Part shown: piece by piece, positions 1-6,850 of the stretch
Layout of the letters: every line of letters begins with the position of its first letter
Numbering within the stretch: position 1 is the stretch's first letter
Source of the DNA: an uncultured Parabacteroides sp.
Lineage (GTDB): Bacteria > Bacteroidota > Bacteroidia > Bacteroidales > Tannerellaceae
DNA length: 14,337 nucleotides
Reading direction: 5' to 3'
NCBI GenBank assembly: GCA_900547435.1
Contig: URGO01000082.1
Coordinates: forward strand, 1-14,337
The notes under the pieces: generated by a model
Database searches by the model: none
Told to the model about the DNA's origin: nothing
Seen by the model: the letters and a program-made list of their open reading frames with translations, nothing else
Made by a program: the position numbers and the translations under genes

Positions 1-696
1 AAAAACTTGAGTATGATAGGCATGGATGCAAAAATGCGCTCTACATTAGTCTATCATGCGGCTCATAAAGATAAAGGATATGCCGGATTTGACCTTCATT
101 TGGATGATGTAAACATCGGTGAATTGGTCAATTTCATTCCTTCTTTAGACTCCATGGTGCCTATGCTTCGCTCTTTCAAAGGATATGTCAATTTCGATGT
201 AGCCGCCGAATCCGTAATCGATTCAGCCTTGAATATCCAAATTCCGACACTTCGTTCGGCTATCCACTTGGAAGGAGACAGCTTAGTATTGATGGATGGA
301 GAGACCTTTGCCGAGATTTCCAAAATGCTGCTCTTCAAAAACAAGGAAAGGAACGTATTCGACCATATTGCGGTTAACATCACCGTAGAAGATAGAAACG
401 TTACGGTCTATCCGTTCTTGGTCGAGATAGACCGCTATCGTGCAGCTGTCGGTGGAACTCAGGATTTGGATATGAATTTCCAGTATCATATATCCATCCT
501 CAAATCCCCTGTTCCTTTCAAGCTCGGACTGAACATTACCGGAAACTTGGACGATATGAAGTTCCGACTCGGAAAAGCAAAATATAAAGATGCCGTTACC
601 CCTGTGGAAATCCGGAAAGTGGATAGTACCCGAATCAATTTAGGAATCCAAATTGTACAGGACTTCCGGAGGATATTGGAACGTGGAAGACAATGA
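1..696 (+). CDS. AsmA-like family protein, C-terminal part (5' end outside window)
   Basis: The reading frame is open from the first base to a TGA at 694-696, giving about 231 residues of a protein that starts upstream. The visible part alternates short beta-strand-like stretches with conserved-looking pieces such as DLHLDDVNIGELVNFIPSLD and GYVNFDVAAES, and later a KLGLNITGNLDD segment. Bacteroidota AsmA-like proteins, which are large envelope proteins related to the AsmA/TamB/VPS13 lipid-transfer fold, typically end this way: repetitive amphipathic strands and a short charged tail, here ending RRILERGRQ. Known members are anchored at the inner membrane by an N-terminal helix and span the periplasm; that helix would lie outside the window. 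No membrane segment is visible here. The first Met or TTG codons in the window are internal and are not proposed as starts. The family call rests on overall resemblance, so a different beta-rich envelope protein is possible. Confidence 0.65.
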   Translation, partial: KNLSMIGMDAKMRSTLVYHAAHKDKGYAGFDLHLDDVNIGELVNFIPSLDSMVPMLRSFKGYVNFDVAAESVIDSALNIQIPTLRSAIHLEGDSLVLMDGETFAEISKMLLFKNKERNVFDHIAVNITVEDRNVTVYPFLVEIDRYRAAVGGTQDLDMNFQYHISILKSPVPFKLGLNITGNLDDMKFRLGKAKYKDAVTPVEIRKVDSTRINLGIQIVQDFRRILERGRQ

Positions 697-755
697 TATA
701 AATATGGAAAATATAACAAATGACAAAAATCCGCTAAGAAAATTTCTTTGAAAAG

Positions 756-786
756 TTTGCAAATTAAAAAATAGTCCTTATCTTTG
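756..786 (+). promoter_or_regulatory. Bacteroidota-type promoter of tRNA-Lys
   Basis: A perfect match to the Bacteroidota housekeeping sigma consensus: TTTG at 756-759, a 19-nt spacer, then TATCTTTG at 779-786. Transcription should begin about 5-8 nt further on, leaving a leader of roughly 30 nt before the mature tRNA. It lies in the 125-nt gap after the AsmA-like gene. Confidence 0.85.
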
Positions 787-821
787 CACCCGCAATCAAG
801 GAGATGATTGTTCAAGTAGAT

Positions 822-894
822 GACTTCGTAGCTCAGCTGGTAGAGCAAATGACTCTTAATCATTGGGTCGAGGGTTCGATCCCCTCCGAGGTCA
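822..894 (+). tRNA. tRNA-Lys (anticodon CTT)
   Basis: A complete cloverleaf folds by eye. The acceptor stem is GACTTCG (822-828) with CGAGGTC (887-893), one T-G wobble. The D arm is GCTC/GAGC (831-834, 843-846). The anticodon stem is AATGA/TCATT (848-852, 860-864) with loop CTCTTAA and anticodon CTT at 855-857. The variable loop is 5 nt, and the T arm is GAGGG/CCCTC (870-874, 882-886) around TTCGATC. The discriminator base is A894. CCA is not encoded and must be added after transcription. CTT reads the lysine codon AAG. The gene is a single-tRNA unit with its own promoter and terminator. No copy of its 3' end is visible elsewhere in the window, so there is no sign of use as an integration site here. 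Confidence 0.97.
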
Positions 895-921
895 CTTTCA
901 TAAGTATGAACAAGCTGTTTT

Positions 922-971
922 AAAAAAAGAGTCTTTCACGGTGTAAAAACGGTGAAAGACTTTTCTTTTTT
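922..971 (+). terminator. Intrinsic terminator of tRNA-Lys
   Basis: A 9-bp perfect stem, GTCTTTCAC (931-939) with GTGAAAGAC (952-960), sits 27 nt after the tRNA. An A-rich tract precedes it and TTTTCTTTTTT follows from 961. The A and T tracts extend the stem by about four pairs (one G-T), so it may also stop transcription coming from the other side. Confidence 0.88.
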
Positions 972-989
972 AGTTTATCTTCCTATTCC

Positions 990-1020
990 CTTGCTATTTC
1001 TTACAAAAAGAGTAATTTTG
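990..1020 (+). promoter_or_regulatory. Putative promoter of the DUF4199/GT2/mntP operon
   Basis: TAATTTTG at 1013-1020 fits the TAnnTTTG -7 element exactly. CTTG at 990-993, 19 nt upstream, is a one-mismatch match to the -33 TTTG. The expected transcription start is near 1026, about 23 nt before the ATG at 1049. Confidence 0.65.
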
Positions 1021-1048
1021 TCAACTAAAATACTATGGATTCTACTAT

Positions 1049-1582
1049 ATGATGAAAAAGAACAACAATTTATTGTTTCCGGCGGCCATGTCATACGGAC
1101 TCGCTTTAGGAATTTATTGGGTTGTAAAATATATATTTAATATGGTCAGTCCCTATTATCCATATTGGATTGTAGTATATTGGGGAATGTCAATCATCGT
1201 TCCTTATTTAGGATACGTCCTGACCAAAAGGTATCGGGACGATTTAGGCGGGAGTATTACATTCGGACAAGCATGGCAATTCGGTGTATTGCTCTATTTC
1301 TTTGCGGCTCTCATCGTTTCTGTAATGCACTATATTTTCTATCGTTTTGTGGCTCCGCCGGATTATATGGCTCATGCGGTAAGCCAGACGATTGAATCGC
1401 TCAAGCAAGCAAATGTAGATAGCCAAATAATCCAATCAATCGAGACTTTAGACTTTTCACCTATACATTTGGCATTGCAAGGAATCTTAAATAATATATT
1501 ATATGGTGTCATTTTTTCTATACCGGTAGCGTTATTGCTTTGCCGGAAACGGAGCGATGGACAAACAACAACGAATAATTAA
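1049..1582 (+). CDS. DUF4199 family integral membrane protein
   Basis: A 177-residue protein with four probable membrane segments (about residues 9-30, 36-58, 74-100 and 140-165) and a basic, polar C-terminal tail. A positively charged KRYRDD loop lies between segments 2 and 3, and a Gln/Ser-rich helix (about 110-135) precedes the last segment. This layout and the TFGQAWQFGV stretch at the start of segment 3 match DUF4199, a Bacteroidota inner-membrane family of unknown function. It is the first gene after the 990-1020 promoter and is followed after 89 nt by a GT2 glycosyltransferase; from memory this pairing recurs in Bacteroidota, which suggests a shared role in lipid-linked sugar or envelope chemistry. 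That role is inference. The start could be either of the adjacent ATGs at 1049 or 1052. Confidence 0.8.
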   Translation: MMKKNNNLLFPAAMSYGLALGIYWVVKYIFNMVSPYYPYWIVVYWGMSIIVPYLGYVLTKRYRDDLGGSITFGQAWQFGVLLYFFAALIVSVMHYIFYRFVAPPDYMAHAVSQTIESLKQANVDSQIIQSIETLDFSPIHLALQGILNNILYGVIFSIPVALLLCRKRSDGQTTTNN

Positions 1583-1615
1583 CAAGGAAAATATATTGGA
1601 AAAAGAATAATGGAT

Positions 1616-1659
1616 ATTGATAATTAATTGTGAATTGCCGATTATCAATTGCCAATTAA
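1616..1659. repeat. AT-rich short repeat with inverted arms between DUF4199 and GT2 genes
   Basis: The 89-nt gap holds ATTGATAAT (1616-1624) and its exact reverse complement ATTATCAAT (1641-1649), able to form a 9-bp stem with a 16-nt loop. AATTGCC also occurs twice, 14 nt apart (1633-1639 and 1647-1653). Degenerate AATTG/CAATT tracts of this kind are, from memory, common in intergenic regions of Bacteroidales. No promoter is visible in the gap, so the downstream gene is probably cotranscribed. Confidence 0.5.
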
Positions 1660-1671
1660 ATAAAATGAAGT

Positions 1672-2622
1672 ATGGATATATCAGTAGTTATTCCGTTATA
1701 CAACGAGGCCGAATCTCTTCCGGAATTATTTGCCTGGATTCAGCGGGTAATGGAGGAAAATCATTTTACTTATGAAATTATATTTGTAGATGACGGAAGT
1801 ACCGATGGTTCTTGGGATGTCATCGAAAGTTTCCGGAAACAATCCCCCGTGGTAAGAGGCATTCGTTTCCGTCGTAACTATGGCAAATCTCCTGGACTAC
1901 ATTGCGGTTTCCAACGAGCACAAGGCGATGTGGTTATCACAATGGATGCAGACCTACAAGATAGTCCGGACGAAATACCAGAGCTTTACCGAATGATTAA
2001 GGAAGATGGGTATGATTTGGTTTCAGGATGGAAGAAGAAGCGTTATGACCCGTTATCCAAAACAATCCCGACGAAACTTTTTAATGCCACGGCTCGAAAA
2101 TTCTCTGGAATCCATAACTTGCACGATTTTAATTGCGGATTGAAAGCCTATAAAAATATTGTGGTGAAGAACATTGAAATTTATAATGATATGCACCGCT
2201 ACATTCCTTATTTAGCTAAAATTGCAGGATTTACAAAGATTGGCGAAAAGGTAGTTCATCATCAGGCAAGAAAATACGGAAAGACAAAATTTGGGTTAGA
2301 CCGTTTTGTCAATGGTTATTTAGATTTGATTACTCTTTGGTTCACCTCTAAATTCGGGAAAAAACCGATGCACTTTTTCGGGCTTTGGGGAAGCGCAATG
2401 TTCTTTCTGAGCTTCATTTCATTGGTTATCGTATTAGGAGCAAAATTGATATCTTTATGGGCAGGTTCTCCTCGGCCGTTAGTGACCAATTCACCCTATT
2501 TTTATATTGCTTTGACAGGAATGATTTTAGGAACACAAATGTTTCTTGCCGGGTTTATAGGAGAATTGATTTCGCGTAACTCTCCAAATCGGAATAAGTA
2601 TAAAATAGCGGAGGAAATCTAA
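1672..2622 (+). CDS. GT2 family glycosyltransferase (polyprenyl-phosphate / dolichyl-phosphate mannosyltransferase-like)
   Basis: A 316-residue membrane-bound GT-A enzyme. The catalytic domain (about 1-230) has the nucleotide-binding VDDGSTDGS motif (Asp40-Asp41) and the metal-binding DADLQD motif (92-97). It also has an HDFNCG stretch (151-156), an HRYIP motif (175-179) and a basic KYGKTKFG loop (201-208) that in the DPM1/GtrB/ArnC group lies near the lipid-phosphate acceptor. Two membrane helices follow (about 236-262 and 277-300), as in GtrB and ArnC. The family moves a sugar from a nucleotide donor to undecaprenyl or a similar polyprenyl phosphate on the cytoplasmic face; the sugar cannot be read from sequence. 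The stop is 6 nt before the mntP start, so the two are cotranscribed. The ATG at 1672 follows an A-rich stretch and puts DISVVIPLYNE at the N-terminus, as expected. Confidence 0.92.
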   Translation: MDISVVIPLYNEAESLPELFAWIQRVMEENHFTYEIIFVDDGSTDGSWDVIESFRKQSPVVRGIRFRRNYGKSPGLHCGFQRAQGDVVITMDADLQDSPDEIPELYRMIKEDGYDLVSGWKKKRYDPLSKTIPTKLFNATARKFSGIHNLHDFNCGLKAYKNIVVKNIEIYNDMHRYIPYLAKIAGFTKIGEKVVHHQARKYGKTKFGLDRFVNGYLDLITLWFTSKFGKKPMHFFGLWGSAMFFLSFISLVIVLGAKLISLWAGSPRPLVTNSPYFYIALTGMILGTQMFLAGFIGELISRNSPNRNKYKIAEEI

Positions 2623-2628
2623 ACTCAT

Positions 2629-3192
2629 ATGTCTTTTGCAGAAATAACGTTATTAGCGGTCGGGTTATCTATGGATAGCTTGGCCGTCTCAGTTACAAGC
2701 GGTGCAATTATCAGAAAATGCACAAGTGGACAAATTATACGTATTGCAAGTGTATTAGCTTTTTTTCAGGCATTATTCACACTGGCCGGATATTTACTGG
2801 GATTCGGCTTTCTAAAATTGATTGAGGCTTTCGACCATTGGATTGCTTTTATCTTGCTGGCCTATTTAGGTGGGAAAATGATTAAAGACAGCCTTAAAGG
2901 AAAGGAAGAAGAGAAGAAAATGAACCCACTCTGTCTAAAGACTCTTTGTGGACTGGGAGTAGCAACCAGCATTGATGCTTTGGCTGTAGGTGTTTCGTTA
3001 GCCTTGATGCAGGCTTCACTTTCGATGATTACGCTCACCATAGCCATAGTAACTTTTTTGTTCTCCGCCTTTGGCGTTTGTTTCGGAAGCCGTGTCGGGG
3101 ATAAGATGGACTTTAAGCTTGACCTGATAGGTGGTTTAATCTTGATTGGTATTGGATTTAAGATATTAGTAGAGCATCTGTTCTTTGCCTAA
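2629..3192 (+). CDS. mntP: Manganese efflux pump MntP
   Basis: A 187-residue, six-helix membrane protein of the MntP (formerly YebN) family, the same size as the Escherichia coli protein. The two halves each carry the family's signature: GLSMDSLAVS with Asp16 and TSIDALAVGVSLAL with Asp116. These acidic residues in the membrane are known to be needed for Mn2+ export. The conserved FFQALFTLAGYLLG (about 46-59) and GGKMI (81-85) pieces are also present. A charged loop, KGKEEEKK, separates the halves. It follows the GT2 gene by 6 nt, so manganese-responsive control by a dedicated yybP-ykoY riboswitch, known upstream of mntP in other bacteria, is not possible directly before it, and none is visible at the operon start. 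Its last codons contain the -33 element of the ileS promoter. Confidence 0.95.
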   Translation: MSFAEITLLAVGLSMDSLAVSVTSGAIIRKCTSGQIIRIASVLAFFQALFTLAGYLLGFGFLKLIEAFDHWIAFILLAYLGGKMIKDSLKGKEEEKKMNPLCLKTLCGLGVATSIDALAVGVSLALMQASLSMITLTIAIVTFLFSAFGVCFGSRVGDKMDFKLDLIGGLILIGIGFKILVEHLFFA

Positions 3193-3215
3193 TTGGAATT
3201 AAATGACTATTTTTG
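3184..3215 (+). promoter_or_regulatory. Promoter of ileS, overlapping the end of mntP
   Basis: TTTG at 3184-3187 (inside the mntP coding end), a 20-nt spacer and TATTTTTG at 3208-3215 fit the Bacteroidota consensus. Transcription would start near 3221, leaving about a 30-nt leader before the ATG at 3253. This placement also rules out translation from the upstream in-frame TTG at 3193. Confidence 0.8.
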
Positions 3216-3252
3216 CACGAATTTTGTAGATAATGTAAATAAACATCGAAAT

Positions 3253-6200
3253 ATGAATAAGAAATTTGCCGAATATTCGAAGTTCGACTTGTCGGACGTG
3301 AATAAGGAAATCCTGAAGAAGTGGCAAGACGGCGATGTCTTCCACAAGAGTCTTGAAATCCGCGAAGGTCATCCCTCGTTCGTATTCTACGAAGGTCCGC
3401 CTTCTGCCAACGGAATGCCGGGCATCCACCACGTGATTGCACGCTCCATTAAGGATATCTTCTGCCGTTACAAGACGATGAAGGGATTCAAAGTCAATCG
3501 TAAAGCCGGATGGGACACGCACGGTCTGCCGGTAGAACTGGGCGTAGAGAAAGCCTTAGGTATTACGAAAGAGGACATCGGCAAGAAGATTTCGGTGGCT
3601 GAATATAACGCGGCTTGCCGGCGGGACGTCATGAAATATACGAAGGAATGGACGGACCTGACCGAGAAGATGGGCTATTGGGTGGACTTGGAGAATCCCT
3701 ATATCACCTACGATAACCGCTATATCGAAACCCTTTGGTGGCTCCTCAAGCAGCTTTACAACAAAGGATTATTATATAAAGGATATACCATCCAGCCCTA
3801 TTCGCCGGCGGCGGGTACGGGATTGAGTTCGCACGAGCTGAACCAACCGGGATGCTATCGAGACGTGAAGGATTTGACCGTCGTAGGCCAGTTCAAGATA
3901 AAGAACCCGAAGCCGGAAATGACCGAGTGGGGAACGCCTTACTTCCTCGCATGGACCACCACTCCGTGGACATTGCCTTCTAATACGGCGCTCTGTGTGG
4001 GGCCGAAGATTGATTACGTAGCTGTTCAAACTTACAATGCTTATACGGGCGAGAAGATGACGGTCGTATTGGCAAAGGCATTGCTCTATACGCACTTCAA
4101 CAAGAAAGCCGAAGGTATCGCGCTGGAAGATTACAAGCCGGGCGACAAGTTAATCCCGTTCAAGGTAGTAGGCGAATACAAAGGTCCGGATTTGGTTGGC
4201 ATGGAATATGAGCAGCTCCTCCCGTGGGTGAAGCCGGTCGAACTGGATGAGAATGGCCAATGGCGCGATGCTTCAGCCAAGGCATTCCGCGTAATTCCGG
4301 GTGATTATGTCACGACCGAAGATGGTACAGGTATCGTTCATATCGCGCCGACATTCGGTGCGGACGATGCGTTTGTGGCAAAAGCAGCTGGCATTCCTTC
4401 GCTTTTCATGATTAATAAGAAGGGGGAGACGCGTCCGATGGTCGATCTGACGGGTAAATTCTACCTGTTGGACGAACTGGATGAGAAGTTTGTAGCTGAA
4501 TGCGTCAATGTGGATATTTATAAGGACTACGAAGGACGTTGGGTGAAGAATGCCTACGACCCGCAATTCACCGTAGATGGCAAGTATGACGAGAAAGCCG
4601 CACAAGCCGCTGAATCGCTCGATGTGTACATCTGCATGAAGATGAAGCAAGCGAACCAAGCTTTCAAGATGGAGAAGCACGTGCATAACTATCCGCATTG
4701 CTGGCGTACCGATAAGCCGGTACTTTATTATCCGCTCGATAGTTGGTTTATCCGTTCGACGGCTTGCAAAGAGCGCATGATTGAACTCAACAAGACCATC
4801 AACTGGAAACCGGAATCGACCGGTACGGGCCGCTTCGGCAAATGGCTGGAGAACTTAAATGATTGGAACCTGAGCCGCTCGCGTTATTGGGGAACTCCGC
4901 TTCCTATTTGGCGCAGCGAGGAGGGCGAAGAGATTTGCATTGGTTCGGTAGAAGAATTGTATAATGAGATAGAGAAATCGGTAGCTGCCGGTTTCATGAA
5001 AGAAAACCCGTATAAAACGTTAGGATTTACGCCTAATGTCTTCACGAAAGATAACTATGAACGGATCGATTTACACCGACCATTTGTCGACGACATCGTA
5101 CTGGTTTCGCCCAGTGGCAAGCCGATGAAGCGCGAAGCCGATTTGATAGACGTGTGGTTCGACTCAGGTTCGATGCCTTACGCCCAATTGCATTATCCGT
5201 TCGAGAATAAAGAACTGATCGATAGCCGTTCGTACTATCCGGCGGACTTCATTGCCGAGGGTGTGGATCAGACGCGTGGTTGGTTCTTTACGCTTCATGC
5301 CATTGCCACGATGGTATTCGATAGCGTAGCATACAAAGCCGTTGTGTCGAATGGTTTGGTATTGGATAAGAATGGCAACAAGATGTCGAAGCGCCTGGGC
5401 AATGCCGTCGATCCGTTTGCCACGATTGAGAAATATGGTTCTGACCCATTGCGTTGGTATATGATTACGAACGCTTCGCCTTGGGACAACTTGAAGTTCG
5501 ACGTGGAAGGTGTGGAAGAGGTGCGCCGTAAGTTCTTTGGTACATTATATAATACGTATTCTTTCTTCGCCCTTTATGCGAATGTGGATGGTTTCGATTA
5601 TTCACAAGAAGAAGTGGCTTGGGCGAAGCGTCCGGAAATCGATCGCTGGATTCTTTCGTTGTTGAATAGTCTGGTGAAGGATGTCGATACCTATTTGAAT
5701 GCGTATGAACCGACCCGCGCCGGACGTGCAATTTCCGATTTCGTGAACGACCATTTGAGTAACTGGTACGTACGACTGAACCGTAAACGTTTCTGGCAAG
5801 GAGGTTTGACGGAAGATAAGCTTTCGGCTTACCAGACATTGTATACTTGTTTGGAGACGGTGGCTAAATTGATGGCACCAATAGCTCCGTTCTATGCCGA
5901 TAAGCTGTTCTGCGATTTGATTGCCGTAACGGGTCGCGAGCAAGTAGAGTCGGTTCACTTGTCTGATTTCCCAGTTTGCCACGAAGAATTAATCGACAAG
6001 GCATTGGAAGAGCGGATGCAGATGGCGCAAGATATCTCTTCGATGGTATTGGCGCTGCGTCGTAAGGTCAATATCAAAGTCCGCCAGCCGCTCCACGTAT
6101 TGATGGTTCCGGTACTGGATGAACATCAGAAGGAAAGCATCGAGGCCGTGAAATCGCTTATCTTGAATGAGGTGAACGTAAAGGATATGAAGTTCGTTGA

Positions 6201-6744
6201 TAATACGGCCGGAATCTTAGTAAAACGCATCAAACCGGACTTCAAGAAGCTTGGTCCGCGTTATGGCAAGATTATGAAATCGTTGGCGGCGCAAATCCAG
6301 CAGATGAGCCAAGAAGATATCAATGCATTCGAGAAGGCGGGAACCTTCACACTTCAAGTAGACGGACAAGAAGCCGTTATCGAACGTGCGGATGTGGATA
6401 TTTTCTCCGAAGACATTCCGGGTTGGCTGGTGGCTAACGAAGGACGCCTCACGGTAGCGTTGGATATCACTATCACCGACGACCTGAAGAAAGAAGGTTT
6501 AGCACGCGAATTGGTGAATCGTGTTCAGAACCTACGCAAGAGCAGCGGATTTGATATTACCGACAAGGTGAACATTACCGTCGCTTCTTCTGCAGAGATG
6601 GACGATGCCATCACGGAATATAAGGAGTATATCTCGAATCAGGTGTTGGCCAATAGCATTGAGATTGCGGATGAACCGATAGCTGATGCCACTACGCTCG
6701 ATTTTGAAGACTTCAAGTTGGATGTGAAAGTCGTAAAGGCATAA
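3253..6744 (+). CDS. ileS: Isoleucyl-tRNA synthetase, IleRS2 type with GXHH signature
   Basis: A 1163-residue class Ia synthetase that charges tRNA-Ile. The Rossmann catalytic domain opens with FYEGPPSANGMPGIHH, so the usual H-x-G-H signature is G57-I-H-H60. KMSKR is at 710-714. The CP1 editing domain is present, with TTPWTLPSNTALCVG and GTGIVHIAPTFGADDAF. The anticodon-binding region holds LRRKVNIKVRQPL, followed by a long C-terminal extension. The length, that RRKVNIKVRQPL stretch and the absence of a terminal Cys4 zinc motif point to the eukaryote-like IleRS2 group rather than the E. coli type. From memory, IleRS2 enzymes tolerate mupirocin, and those with GXHH are especially resistant. 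The ATG at 3253 is chosen because it follows the promoter and gives MNKKFAEYSKFDL, typical of Bacteroidales IleRS. Codons are richer in G and C than in neighbouring genes, as expected for a highly expressed gene. Confidence 0.97.
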   Translation: MNKKFAEYSKFDLSDVNKEILKKWQDGDVFHKSLEIREGHPSFVFYEGPPSANGMPGIHHVIARSIKDIFCRYKTMKGFKVNRKAGWDTHGLPVELGVEKALGITKEDIGKKISVAEYNAACRRDVMKYTKEWTDLTEKMGYWVDLENPYITYDNRYIETLWWLLKQLYNKGLLYKGYTIQPYSPAAGTGLSSHELNQPGCYRDVKDLTVVGQFKIKNPKPEMTEWGTPYFLAWTTTPWTLPSNTALCVGPKIDYVAVQTYNAYTGEKMTVVLAKALLYTHFNKKAEGIALEDYKPGDKLIPFKVVGEYKGPDLVGMEYEQLLPWVKPVELDENGQWRDASAKAFRVIPGDYVTTEDGTGIVHIAPTFGADDAFVAKAAGIPSLFMINKKGETRPMVDLTGKFYLLDELDEKFVAECVNVDIYKDYEGRWVKNAYDPQFTVDGKYDEKAAQAAESLDVYICMKMKQANQAFKMEKHVHNYPHCWRTDKPVLYYPLDSWFIRSTACKERMIELNKTINWKPESTGTGRFGKWLENLNDWNLSRSRYWGTPLPIWRSEEGEEICIGSVEELYNEIEKSVAAGFMKENPYKTLGFTPNVFTKDNYERIDLHRPFVDDIVLVSPSGKPMKREADLIDVWFDSGSMPYAQLHYPFENKELIDSRSYYPADFIAEGVDQTRGWFFTLHAIATMVFDSVAYKAVVSNGLVLDKNGNKMSKRLGNAVDPFATIEKYGSDPLRWYMITNASPWDNLKFDVEGVEEVRRKFFGTLYNTYSFFALYANVDGFDYSQEEVAWAKRPEIDRWILSLLNSLVKDVDTYLNAYEPTRAGRAISDFVNDHLSNWYVRLNRKRFWQGGLTEDKLSAYQTLYTCLETVAKLMAPIAPFYADKLFCDLIAVTGREQVESVHLSDFPVCHEELIDKALEERMQMAQDISSMVLALRRKVNIKVRQPLHVLMVPVLDEHQKESIEAVKSLILNEVNVKDMKFVDNTAGILVKRIKPDFKKLGPRYGKIMKSLAAQIQQMSQEDINAFEKAGTFTLQVDGQEAVIERADVDIFSEDIPGWLVANEGRLTVALDITITDDLKKEGLARELVNRVQNLRKSSGFDITDKVNITVASSAEMDDAITEYKEYISNQVLANSIEIADEPIADATTLDFEDFKLDVKVVKA

Positions 6745-6765
6745 ACGTTAGATAATAAACAACTC

Positions 6766-6826
6766 AAAAGCGTCATGAATAATAGCATAAGCCATATGGC
6801 AAAGCAAAAATTCATGACGCTTTTTT
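6766..6826 (+). terminator. Intrinsic terminator of ileS with nested palindrome
   Basis: A 15-bp perfect stem, AAAAGCGTCATGAAT (6766-6780) with ATTCATGACGCTTTT (6810-6824), is followed by further T residues to 6826. The 29-nt loop contains a second palindrome, GCCATATGGC (6791-6800). The A and T ends make it potentially bidirectional. Confidence 0.88.
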
Positions 6827-6850
6827 GATTTAAATAAAAAATAAATCCCC

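Noticed and set aside
703..750. 15-codon frame MENITNDKNPLRKFL between the AsmA-like gene and the tRNA
   Set aside because: It is too short to support, has no promoter of its own, and sits just upstream of the tRNA promoter.
486..863. 125-codon minus-strand frame
   Set aside because: It runs across the tRNA gene, its promoter and the antisense of the AsmA-like gene, so it cannot be a real coding region.
822..894. tRNA-Lys as an integration (att) site
   Set aside because: No integrase and no second copy of the tRNA 3' end are seen in the window; ordinary genes follow.
3193..3252. In-frame N-terminal extension of IleRS from a TTG at 3193
   Set aside because: The extension overlaps the promoter (-7 at 3208-3215) and would lie partly upstream of the predicted transcription start. 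The ATG at 3253 gives the usual MNKKFAEYSK start.
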